A DNA stretch of 64,000 nucleotides, from assembly GCA_007844125.1 (NCBI GenBank), contig CM017558.1:31325197-31389196 (forward strand), read 5' to 3'. The position numbers and the translations under genes are program-made. The number at the start of each line of letters is the position of its first letter. The first letter of the stretch is position 1. This document shows positions 1-11,424 of the stretch, one piece after another. The notes below the pieces were generated by a model. That model was not told where the DNA came from. It searched no databases and was given only the letters and a program-made list of their open reading frames with translations. The stretch comes from Sinonovacula constricta. Its lineage: Eukaryota; Mollusca; Bivalvia; Cardiida; Solecurtidae.

Positions 1-429
1 GTGTTCTTCTTTTTTCTGTTTTTCTGTTATGTTTTAAAGTTTTTGTTATTTATCTTTTTATTTACTTAAATCTTCTGTTTTATTTTCTTCCTGGTGGCAA
101 AGTTTGATTTGTTGTTTATATGTTAATATGTCGTCAGTTATCAGATATATATATACTGATACCTTTAACATACTGATAATATATATTGGGCAGTTGCGGT
201 TATATTATTAGTACTAAGTACTAACCACGTAGTACCACTTAGTAACACGTATTTCTCATGTACGTAATTATGTTCCAGTAGTTATGTTAGCGGTCGCTCC
301 TTTAGCGGATATTTTGATTACACTTGTAATCTTACCATTCATATATTTTGGACTTTTAAATAATTGTTCTTTCCTACTAAGATCGATACATGGTAACATT
401 TAAATTTCATTTTAATATTTATGTTTCAG
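1..429 (+). other. Left-edge intron of the phosphatase gene
   Basis: No coding signal is visible. The stretch is T-rich and ends in an AG acceptor at 428-429 just before the KCEQYW exon. The preceding D1 exon, carrying the substrate-recognition loop, must lie left of the window. Confidence 0.6.
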
Positions 430-2588
430 ATGAAGTGTGAGCAATATTGGGATCCATCAGGTCCGGCAACGTTTGGCGACATCACAGTCACTGTGGTATC
501 CGAGGAACAGTTTGCGGAATTCACCGTCAGGACCTTTAAGGCGCAGTCAGTAGGTGCAATTCACATTTTAAAATATGTTCTAACACACTGCTTTAATGTT
601 AACAAAGCAATGAAAACTCACCCGATGCATCCGAGTTTTGTCCTGTCATGAAAAATTAAACTTACTATAATAAAAATGAACATTATTAGATTTTATAATG
701 AAGAATTAGTTGGACGTTAACAATTTAGAAACATATTCAGCAGATAAGTAGAATGCTAAAGAAAAAAGTCACTTTTTTCAGGAAACATGCTATTTATATA
801 CTTCTGATATAGTATACGCGTTCTACAGGCTGTTTTGCACTCGTCCCTGCTAGTCAAGCAGTACCACTACACAGCCTGGCCTGACAATGCCTGTCCAGAC
901 GGAACAGCCAGTCTGCTCTGTTTTTGGGGCCGAGTGAACAAGGACAGAACTAGGACTATCATACCTTGGCTCGTCCATTGCAGGTAATTTTACGTCTACG
1001 TCCGTGGCAAAGGATCAACGTTGCTTTCCACATTGTATAAAACATGAGGTGCTTATACATCTCGTACTAAGAAGAACCCATGTCTTTATCTTCTCTATAC
1101 TATACTCGGGCATGATCATAAGCCCCGAATTTTACAATTAGTGCGGTTGTAGAACGAACAGGAACATTTATTATTCTGTATCAATTTTGGCTGACCAATC
1201 AATGAAGTCGATTTGTACCACGTGATGATCACATACAAATCTGTTTTAGTCAGTACATCATTCAAATATATAACGTTACTGGACAGTATTCTCTTCATCT
1301 CAGACAAAAACCCTTTACAATAACATCCTTTATTAAATAAGAATTCGGATGAAATTGAAATATGAAAATGCTTTATATTATGTATTATGTATTTATAATA
1401 AGAGTGCGATTCAAGCATCTCGAAAAACGGAAGCGTTAGTCCGCGTTCAAGTCTGAACGAATAACTGTCATAATGTTGTTTTTGTCTCTGTTATGTATAA
1501 AACTCTGATGTTTATCATTCTAAAAGTACTAACGGAAGTACAGTCAAGTGTAAAATATTAATTTTATAACAGAACAAATGAATATAAAATAAAACGACCA
1601 TTTTACACTGGTGTTCAATACGACACTATATTTGGATGCGTGCCAAGATATAAAAAAATACACAAACAAAAACAACAAATTTAACTCATCTAACGGCTCG
1701 TCCAATATGTTTTATAAATCTACACACTTGTCCAAATGTATCTAACGTATTGGACACAAGTTAACTAATATTCATGTTCTGCTCTTTGATTCCAGTATTA
1801 TGTTGACAATAAATGCAAGCGTATAACGGTTAATAACAATTTAATATCTTCATTTACTTCGGTGATACCAATCCAGAGTTTCACTTTATCAGTTTGTGAA
1901 GGGTTAGGATGGACTGACATACAATTATTTAATGTATAATTTTGTGATAAAAAACCCAAATAAGTATTTCCACCATCAGTTCAGGGGCAGGACGTACGGG
2001 AACGTTTATCGCCCTAGACATCTTAATATCCCAAGGACTGGACAATGGGTTTGTGGACGTATATGAGTGTGTTGAGTCACTGAAGCAGCAAAGAGTATTT
2101 ATGGTGAAGAACATGGTATGATGCTATTATTGTACTATTTTCTGACTGATCTGTCAGTGCTATTTTCAAGTGTCATAAGTACTTTTATAATTTTATCAGT
2201 AGACCACATAATGATTTAAATAATAGATAATTACATTCGGTTTTTAAAAGAGTAGTTTGCTTTTGCTATTGTCTTACGTGCAGTTGTGTTTGAATGTAAC
2301 AGCTGAATGAAACAAAATAATATAAGGTCTACCAACGAGGGCTCGATTGCGGTAGAGTCTTATCACAAATGTATCGCATTAACCATAGCGTTAGTCAGTG
2401 TACTTCACTCTATACAATCAATGGCTTTAATCAGAAGAAATGTGTTTCATTTCCTCCACTATCAGTACATTTATCTCCACGAGCTGCTGGTGGATGCGCT
2501 AGTCCTCCAAGCATTGCCCATGTCTAAAGACCGCTATATACAGCTGTACAATACCGAAACTTTGGCTGAGACTTGGAAACTTTGTCAG
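430..2588 (+). other. D1 catalytic phosphatase domain, C-terminal half (four exons)
   Basis: Exon 430-549 encodes the KCEQYW...GDITV strand region. Exon 829-983 encodes VKQYHYTAWPD, whose WPD loop supplies the general acid, and ends inside the codon after HC. Exon 1980-2115 completes HCSSGAGRTG, with the nucleophile Cys and the phosphate-binding Arg both present, and continues into LKQQRVFMVKNM. Exon 2466-2588 resumes at YIYLHELLVDAL. By canonical family alignment, the stretch normally reading MVQTxxQY here reads MVKN-M-Y. The Q-loop Gln-Thr is therefore Lys-Asn, and about two residues, including a second Gln, are absent at the splice junction. Either the domain has an altered Q-loop or an undetected microexon lies in 2116-2465. 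Confidence 0.85.
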
Positions 2589-5500
2589 GTAGACCGAAAC
2601 TTAGGTATATTTTTGCCTTTATAAATACATCGCTGGGTACAATGATGGTCATTATACCAACGTCTAGCTATTTTGGCAGAGGAAAACTCATATCCGGCAC
2701 AGCGCAAGTAGAAACAATTCTCTCCTTAAGTCGTACTCTAATCCACTAAAATATAAGAGCAACAGTCGTCGAAGATTTGGAGATTTTACCCCTTGACCAC
2801 GGGCGCCAGATTTTACCTACTCATTGCGTAAAAATATTTGGTCACTCATGTGTGTTTACAATGCTACAAATACAATTGTCTCAAATAAATTGAATAAAAT
2901 AAAAGTATTATTTATCTCATGATAATAAACCCTACTGGGAAGTCACAACATGGAGTCGTTTGGTTCTCAATATTAGGCTGTCTATGTAAATAATACATGC
3001 GCCTTATGGATTCTTTTTTCATTCAGGGTATTTGCTGTTCGCTAATATTTTTTAAATGTTAAATAAAAATACTGAAATAAAATTGTTAAGAGACGAAAAT
3101 TGTGATTTTCTTACAAACAGGAGGCAGACCACATGTCTAGAGGTATTCGATATTCCATTGACAAGAATGACAGTGGCATTACAGTCAAAGCAGGACTGAA
3201 GAAGGAAGAGATCTCGGAAAATAGAGACAAGCCAATTATTCCTGGTAGGTTTAATGAAAATGATTAGAAACACGACCATTTTATTTAGTTGTATACTTTT
3301 AATATTGGAGAAGAGAATTTTAAACACATCCTCTATTTTAAGTCGTTAAAATATGCATTCTTCTTAAATCTATAAATAAGCAAGATTTGGATTTCACCTA
3401 AAAACAAACATCAACGTCACGTTAAATGATAGGATAATATAACACGACCTGATAAAATAAGTGGTCATGTGGTCTTCTTAGTTTAAAAAATAACAAACTG
3501 TGCAGCGTAAGAAATAAAAAAATGTCATGACACATTCGATTATCCGTTACATTTACATGGATCTAGGGCACCAGTAAATCAAATTTTAGGGTTCTGTTCA
3601 TGTAACACTATTTTATTTGGTTTAATGAAAGAACAAAAAGTGGACCAAACTGACGTATACCACTTTTTACATAATTACCATTTTCTATTTTATTTTTACA
3701 GAAAGCCTGTACCGGCCATTACTGTCGATATCTGTTGATGAATCAAAAAACTTAATCGGTGCAGTATTTATGCCGGTAAGTAAGATTTATCAGAAGACTA
3801 TTATTTTGGTCGAACAATATCAAAAATAAACCGAAGGTTCATGTGGAACCACCTAAGATCGTGCTTATTGAACGGATGTACTTTTATTTGTACTGATCAC
3901 GTAATTCTTTAACAAACACATAGAAACATACATAATAAATGCGTATCTTTTGCAGATATTAGTATGCTGAACTAACTATCTTTAACAACGTCATTACTTA
4001 TGTAAAATGTTAGCGTTATGGATATTTTTAATAAACATATCAGTTTTCTTTTTATTGCTTGCATTTGAGAAAGCCCAGAGGAAGTGCGAGTTTAGAACTC
4101 TGTTAAACCGACTGAAGCAGTCCAGTCGGTCCCTTTTGCCGACTGACCGTTTCGAGGAGGTAAATCTTGGGTTGCTCTTTTTGTTTAATGAATATTTGTT
4201 TTAATTTTTACATTAGGCTTTTTTATGCGAATACCTTTGTCCTGGGACAAATTTTGGTATTTGTATAATGCTCATAGAACTTTGTCATATTTCCTTACTC
4301 AATATCTTTAGACTGTACATATTTGAAGGTCTTAGAATATGTATTGTGTGGCTTATCAGCAATGTAGGAAATGAAACAGTTTTGACTGTGGGATTAAATA
4401 TATTATCTTTGAAATACTTACATCTTAACACGATGCATGTATGTAACAAATAAAGTCAGCAACATATTTCCTTTCAACCGAAACACTTTTATCAAGTAAT
4501 AATAAACCATATGTATCAAAACTGGCGGGTCGTCGGTTCTCCTGCCACATACATATATAGTGTGTTACCGCCTTGGAACAGACAGTAGGCAAAAGGATCG
4601 ACTGACGTCCATAAACCTGGTTTCTGGAATGCTCCAACCTCGCAATGGTAATAATAACACTTCAATCAGTAAGACAATTAACACCAAGCGTCAATAGTTA
4701 AAACCGATAAAAGTATATATAAACAAAAAATTAATCTTGTACTTTATACAAATGCAGGTTACAAATCATACATACATATATAGAACATTGATAATTTGTA
4801 GTGACAGGTACTGATGTAGCAACATTTATAAACTACATCAATCTTATTTAATTCTGATATTTACCATAGTTGAATAATAACCGAAATTCAACTCTTGAAA
4901 ACGCCGCACATCACTTGTCTATAGACCAACGTGGCACCATCCATAGGACTTAAATCATTATGTAAAGTCGCCGCGCGAATACGCGACAATATTTAACATA
5001 TGTGCACAATGTACAGGAGATAAAGCCTCTGGAACCTAAAAGTTCCAAACGAGAGAATAGTTTGAAGTAAAACAGTCTAACCGATGACATATAAGAGCAA
5101 TTTACTGACCTTCTACGATAAAAATAAAGTGACGTCATATGTCATAAGTAGAATGTGAAATTTACAAGATTATAGAAGGCATCGAGTAAACTGAAACCCC
5201 AACAGTTATATTATATTTATAGTGCGTAATTAAATTTAATTTTAAGTAACTATACGTAATTAGCCCTAAAAGCACCCGCCACGTTCAATAACACGACGAC
5301 CTGCTTTGAGCCTGTGGTAATAGTGATATTGATATGAAGCCCGCATTTGAAGTGGTTTAAAAGGCCAATAAGGCAAGGCCAACACTGATATAGATTTCAG
5401 CAAGAAGCTATGGCAATTGGCAGCTATTTTTATTTTTACTCGGTCTATGTAAAGATTCCGACAGGTTGCATAAATGTATGAAACAAAATATTCTCAGTTT

Positions 5501-8500
5501 TCAAACATTCACGACATTAATTGGTAGAGTTTAACCAAATGTGTTATAGATTTACATCGTGTAGATTTCGCATACAAAAACCCCACACTACACAAACAAG
5601 CATTTTCTGACTTGGAATAATGCAAAAGCTAAGTATAAAATGTGAACTTTTATAAGTACATGTAGTTATTTAATAAAATTGTCAATAAATACATGGTTTG
5701 ATATTGGCCCACCTATTTGTCCTCGGACACGGCCAATATCAAGTCACATATTTATTAACATATAAGAAACCATGTTATTAAAAATGCAATACTTTCTTTA
5801 TGTGTTGCATATAATTTAAGTTCTAAGGTCGAATATATAAGCTCATACACCCTATTCGACACTTGTGATCTGATTATACAAATCCCGTGTGCACCATTCC
5901 TCTTAGAACCCGTACGGAAGCTTTAGACTGAGAAGCTAAGATGAAACAAAAAGACCTATGTCCTTTCATGACTTGGTCTAGAGCCGCAGAAGGCGGTGAG
6001 GTCCCTCGTGGGATATTGCAAATATCTCGGACAAGTAGAAAATGCATAGTCAGTGAAACACTCTTTCTAATAGATGTTCGCTCCCCATTTCAAACCTGTT
6101 TTCTAGTCAATGAGTGATATTCGTACGCTGCATTGTTCATCCCTCTGTATTTCATGTATATCTGCATATAATGTATAACACAATATAGTGAACGTCCAGT
6201 TTAAAAAAGATGTTAACATTTGAAGAAGTCTCCAGTCTTCTTTTTCTTTGCACACACTACTTCTTCTTAAACATGAGTAACTGGCCGCGAGAAGTTAAGG
6301 TCATGCTGGGTCAATCGTGTGTGCTTCCAAAGTATAGTTTCTCATCGCTTCGGGCGGTGTTACAACAAAGTAACCCTTTACAAACAGATAAATTTACTAT
6401 CATATTCAATATATTATATTTTTGTAGTTATCTGTTCATTTTGTTTATTGTTCCCATTGTCTTCGTGCGAATAGAGCTACTGTCGCCAGCTGGGGTTCAT
6501 CTTGACACAAACCCCATACCCCACAACCACGACCGACTGGTGGAAGCTCGTCTACCAGCACGAAATACACACCGTGCTGGCGTTTGATGACGCACCATCA
6601 GACGAGGTGTGTAGTTTTTAACTGGTAGCTTTAACAGCCAATGGGTAGGGTTAAGTTATCTTATTTCATCTTTGTTATTCTATTGGCATAGGCTTTACAT
6701 GTTGCATATTCCATTTGATTCCAAGAAACTTAAAAAAATAATAAATGCATCGTTATTATTTGGCAAGTGATGTTACGATTTGACCACCCTCTGTAGCAAA
6801 TGCAAGCACACTCAGATTAATACTTTACTCTCTCTTTTATTACAAATATATAGTTGAAACTGTAGTTTGCCGTGTTTTCAAAACTATAATTAACGATACT
6901 TTATTATATATTTCCAATATGATTCGTTACAAAAACCAAGCTGTACGTCCGAGCGCTTTATTATCTTTCATACACATTCAAAAACAAACGTTTATGGACT
7001 ATGCTGTCGTTCCCTTTGCATTAGCCCAATTAAAAGTAAACAATTGAAACACCTCTTCTAGACAATATAGTTGTGCGTATCTATAATATATCCTTCTGCT
7101 TGCAGGGAATGGGCCAGTATTTGCCCTCTGTCAAGGGTGTCACATATGGACCTTTCCTAGTAGATCTCCTGTCAAAGGCAGAAGAAAGTTCACATGCCTA
7201 CGTCATGACTAAGTAAAGAGCTACATATAAAGGCGAGGTAGAAGAATGTTTTTATAGTGTCTTAATACCCTTTATATCTCCTATACATGCAAAGCGAGTC
7301 ATCATTAGTTATCAATTATATTTACATTAAATTTTGTCAAGCTATCATACCTAGTAAAATATGCAAATTAAATGCAAAGAACAACTGACAAACCAAATGA
7401 GTTCTGTGAAGCTTTAACATTACATGTTAGTCTATTATGGTTTCATATTGGAATTTAGTGATTAATTGTTCTAGTGAAAACAAAAGACAATGTGCATCTT
7501 GACATTTGTCTTACAAGGTTCAACAATAAACAACTTTCAAGTATACGATATTTTGTCAACATTCGAGCATCGCGTTAACTCATAGTACATACAAACAACG
7601 CCTCGGTGTTAATCCCATACAAAAGAATTGTCCATTGTCACCAGACACGGGTCGTTACACACATCACCTACAAACAATGGTCCTGCGACGAAAAAGTTCC
7701 ATCCAGCAGCAAGACCCTGCTCCAGCTATGCCAGGAGGTCATAGGGCTTCAAATTATCAACCAGGGGGCACCACTTTTGATCCAGTGCCAGTTAGTAAAT
7801 CGTTCCCTTCTTCTCTATTCCATTGAACCACTAATAGAACATGTAATTTTATTTATTTTGTGCAGCTTTGATTAAAAAAAGTGATAGATAATGATCGTTG
7901 CGATGCATTGCACTTTACTTGATCCACTTGCCAACGACGCATGGCTTGAAAACAACAAACGTTTTAAGTGTGTTTCACGTACTTTCAAGTCACAAATTAG
8001 CATTTCATCTTACAAGGCATAGATTTAGGTGTCGATTGTTGTTTCTAGGCGTCTATTTAGCTTGATGTGTAATTTGTTAGGCGTTGTTAAAAAAAAAAAT
8101 ATAGAAATAGATTATTTTCAGGTACGCTCTTTGTAGAAGAAGCGTATTTTAACTTATCGATCGGCCTATAAACTCACTGATTATTGTAATATTCATTTTG
8201 ATGACTTATCATTACCTTTTCATGACTTTAAGTATCAGACAAACGCATTAGCAACCATAAGTTATATTTTTCATTTCTTAGACTGTGTGCGGAGATAAGC
8301 AAACAAAATGAAACTATTAATAAAACAAACTTGTACTTAAAATGTCCATCAATGTCCTTATTAATTGTACACATATTCTACAGGTATGTCAATTTATTCA
8401 ATCATGAACATGATTTCTTTTGATCAGTGACGGTGTGACCAGGAGCGGTCTGATGGCGGTGATTTTGTACGCTCTGGAAAGGCTTCGTATAGAAAATGAG

Positions 8501-10003
8501 GTGGCCATTGTGCAGGTCATTCGTCATCTGAGACTTTGGAGATCTCAGATCGTCCCTAACAAGGTTCCTTATATGTCTGTTTTTAATAGCCAGTGCGTAC
8601 ACGTTATATATGCATATTATACATTAGCAGAGACCCCATATTGAGTTCTACAATGTAAGATTTGTCCGTGTTTAATAAAATTAATATGAAGATATGACAA
8701 GGTCCTATAAGTATTGCAACATAAAATTTGAAAACGCACAGGATAAAGGTATTAACATACCAGTCAAATTTAAAAGCTAACACAGTACTGTGGCGAGACA
8801 TTAGATAAATAAGAGAAAACCCAACAGTTACCCTCTTTGAACAGTTAGTCGACAAAAGGATCGACTGGGGTGCCGAAACAGGTTTTACAGAGCTCAAACT
8901 ACACACATCCTGAGGCGTTTCTCAAATGCAAGCAGTGAGAAGAAATTGAGCAGAAACTGTCAAACTGCTGATGTTTTCTAATAATTCGGTTGTAACGTTA
9001 TAGATAATAGTGACGTAATTAAAGGTAAGTCTCCTTTTGCATTTGGGTGAAAAGTTGAGAACCAGACACAACTCTTGCTTGTAGAAAAAAATAAATATCC
9101 GAATCAAAAACAAAATGATGAGAGGAAAAGTGTATATTGTGCCATTCAGTATGTCGAAAGAAAGTACCAGTTACAATCCTGATCTAATGAATTAAATGCT
9201 ATCAGAGATTATATTCACGGGGAGATTGTTATAACGGCAAACATGCGCATATAACATTTGATCAAGGATTTGAAAATATGTTAATATCGCATATTCACCT
9301 ACATGTGATCGTCCTGCACGAGGTGTGGTATACTGGTGTGTATTTAATGTTCCCTGTGCATTAATAACATCTCCTGTGCCATTCAGGACTATGGAGACCT
9401 CGGTTCGTTCCTTACACATTTTAGTATACTGGTCAGTATTTAATAAACATCGTGTATAAAGTCGAGGTCTTATGTCATCTGAGATTACCGACACCTCAAC
9501 TCATAGCTAACAAGGAATAATATCCTAAGGTTTTGTGTGATAATTAATAAGTAAATCATGTATGTAAATAACAGATACATATTATTTGAGACTAGTCAGA
9601 ATTAAGACCACCCTTTACAAGATACTTAATTAGTATTTAGCTATCGTCATAATTACCAATTCTGCGTCGTCTGATAACTCGGAGATCTTAGTTTTTGCAT
9701 ACAAATAAGTTGCAGTTTAACCGGTAATGTAATTTAATTCTCGGAATGCTCGAGAAATTGCTGCTTTGTATACATAACAGTGTGCTAATTTGCATGAATA
9801 GAGACAAGCTTGAATGTCCATTGACTCAATACAGGATATCTCGGACATGTACGTTGTAATATAATATGAGCCTATTTTTTACAATTCTTTTTCTCTTTAT
9901 ATAATTGTAACCACTTGTGATTAGCTCAAATTTTATCTATTACTTTTAGGAGCAGTTCGATTTTGTCAACACCTTGATCAAAGAACAGATAGAGAGCAAC
10001 TAG
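430..10003 (+). CDS. Receptor-type protein tyrosine phosphatase, 3' part (end of D1, complete D2)
   Basis: Dephosphorylates phosphotyrosine on the cytoplasmic side of the plasma membrane. Exons read from the sequence: 430-549, 829-983, 1980-2115, 2466-2588, 3121-3244, 3702-3775, 6475-6606, 7106-7212, 7626-7790, 8428-8563 and 9950-10003 (stop TAG). They give 1326 nt, 441 residues, one frame, with GT/AG borders throughout. D1 shows the KCEQYW strand, the WPD loop and the HCSSGAGRTG signature. D2 shows a GFILTQTP strand, a YGPF segment and a second C-x5-R motif. The ectodomain, membrane helix and D1 start are missing because the window opens inside an intron. The acceptor at 7625 is weak but is the one that keeps frame. 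Family assignment is firm; the ectodomain type is unknown here, though gene B suggests an F5/8-C plus EGF relative. Confidence 0.9.
3121..8563 (+). other. Interdomain linker and D2 phosphatase domain
   Basis: Exon 3121-3244 encodes a charged linker beginning EADHMSRGIRYS. D2 then begins with YRPLLSI and the AVFMP strand in 3702-3775, followed by GFILTQTPYP and WWKLVYQ in 6475-6606, and YLPSVKGVTYGPF in 7106-7212. Exon 7626-7790 contains ITYKQWSCDEKVP where the WPD loop should be. The signature assembled across exons 7626-7790 and 8428-8563 is QCHDGVTRSG. Cys and Arg are kept, but the usual HC is QC and the WPD acid position is rearranged to WSCD. Many receptor phosphatase D2 domains are weakly active or regulatory, and this one probably is too. 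That last step is inference. Confidence 0.82.
5684..5756. repeat. Imperfect palindrome with 26-bp arms
   Basis: Arms 5684-5709 and 5731-5756 are inverted copies matching at 22 of 26 positions, separated by 21 bp. The inner part TTGATATTGGCC is perfect. The stretch lies in the 3776-6474 intron. It may be a short foldback element; nothing coding is seen. Confidence 0.75.
8690..8915 (-). repeat. Dispersed repeat family copies inside a phosphatase intron
   Basis: 8690-8760 shares the phrase 'GTCCTATNAGNATTGCAAC' and a following 'GAAAAGGCnCnGG(G/A)CAAAGG' block with 26945-27000 and 27240-27300. The adjacent 8780-8900 stretch, containing ACAAAAGGATCGACTG, resembles 4556-4640 and, inverted, 29595-29665 and 4110-4165. 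Strand is arbitrary. The element type is unknown; the copies are decayed and non-coding. Confidence 0.5.
9330..9520 (+). repeat. Degenerate copies of the D2 exon 3' end in the last intron of gene A
   Basis: The stretch 9474-9515 (TCATCTGAGATTACCGACACC then CTAACAAGG) resembles the end of the coding exon at 8526-8563 (TCATCTGAGACTTTGGAGAT then CTAACAAGG). A second, worse copy lies at about 9383-9430 (ACTATGGAGACCTCGG). They look like ancient tandem duplications of the exon end and its splice donor. They are not coding here. Confidence 0.5.
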
Positions 10004-10093
10004 ACCTCCGCATCCACATGGCTGAGTCTACTAATTGCAACACAGATACTCGTCATTAGGCACACGCCGAGAACAGAATTAACATTTTGCTGT

Positions 10094-10094
<1 letters not shown>

Positions 10095-10183
<89 letters not shown>
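10095..10183 (+). repeat. (AAT)n microsatellite
   Basis: About 30 nearly perfect AAT units lie under 100 bp past the stop codon of the phosphatase gene. Long open frames here (poly-N, poly-I) are repeat artefacts. Confidence 0.97.
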
Positions 10184-10186
<3 letters not shown>

Positions 10187-10229
10187 ATTATTACCATTAT
10201 TATTATTATTTTTTTTTTAAATTATCATT

Positions 10230-10351
10230 AGTAGCAGTAGAAGTAGTAGTGGATGTAGTAGAAGCAGCAGCAGCAGTGGTAGTAGTAGTAGTAGTAGAAG
10301 TAGTAGTAGTAGTAGTAGTAGCAGTCGTAGTAATAATACTAGAAGTAGAAA

Positions 10352-10419
<68 letters not shown>

Positions 10420-10420
10420 A

Positions 10421-10504
<84 letters not shown>
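10230..10504 (+). repeat. (AGT)n microsatellite, imperfect then pure
   Basis: GTA/AGT units with AGC and AGA interruptions on the left become an almost pure tract of about 50 units from 10347 onward. Poly-V, poly-L and poly-Y frames are artefacts. Confidence 0.97.
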
Positions 10505-11108
10505 ATACATTTGTATTGCATTAGTTTTCTGGATTGAAACATTGAAAGTATGTAGTGATCAAAGCGAAAGTTTAGTACTAGTAATTTCTATGTTTTTGTG
10601 CTTGTTCAAGAAAAGACCTGGTAGTTACATTTATATGAACGACTCCTTATTGACGTAAGATTTTTCTTATCACAATATTTCACAGGGTTATGTAGTAATC
10701 GGGACAATCAGCACTGAAATGTTTTAACCGAGATGGGTTTGTATTCGCACTGCACGTGTGGGTATTTCATATTTAACGTTGTTACATTAAAGATTCCACG
10801 AAAGCAGTGTCGATGTTGCTATCGTGCGTACACTTTTTCTTAACTGAAATATGATGTTTTCTGGATTTATCTAATGTCATAAATAATAAATATGTTACGT
10901 ATAAGTAATAATAAGTTTTGAAACTGCCTTAAAATATATTACATGCAATTCGTTATCCCATTTCACCCAAAGTTCCGTAATTCCATAAAATTGTGTATTT
11001 AATTACCACATTTAGTATATCTATTCTTTAGTAAGAAATTGGTGTTTGTATTCCATATATGTTATTATTGTTTTCCATTCAATCTAATGCTAATTGTTGC
11101 GCTATATT

Positions 11109-11190
<82 letters not shown>

Positions 11191-11199
11191 CATTATTAT
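11109..11199 (+). repeat. (ATT)n microsatellite
   Basis: About 28 ATT units with a single CAT interruption near the end. Confidence 0.96.
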
Positions 11200-11424
11200 T
11201 TAATGATATTATATGATACTGATTATTATACCGCATTATTTGTGCTTATAATGAGAATCGAAAGCCAGCAACAGGCCAGGGATGACATGAAAATATATTT
11301 TATAAATCAAAAACAAATGTCTTGCTACATAGTTATCTCATTAAAGAATCCTCCATTGAATGTGAAACTTTCTACAGACTTGGGACTACAATACGTCGGC
11401 CAAAAAGAAAGAAAGAAGCATTGA

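Larger units (their letters stand above)
10004..10891 (+). other. Probable 3' UTR of the phosphatase gene, with candidate poly(A) signals
   Basis: The sequence after the TAG at 10001-10003 is taken over within 100 bp by trinucleotide repeats. The first recognisable cleavage hexamers after the repeats are ATTAAA at 10786-10791 and AATAAA at 10885-10890. Which is used, or whether the transcript ends before the repeats, cannot be decided from sequence. Confidence 0.3.

Noticed and set aside
10087..10542. Long open frames encoding poly-Asn, poly-Ile, poly-Leu, poly-Val and poly-Tyr
   Set aside because: They are translations of AAT and AGT microsatellites in every frame; no non-repeat coding context exists.
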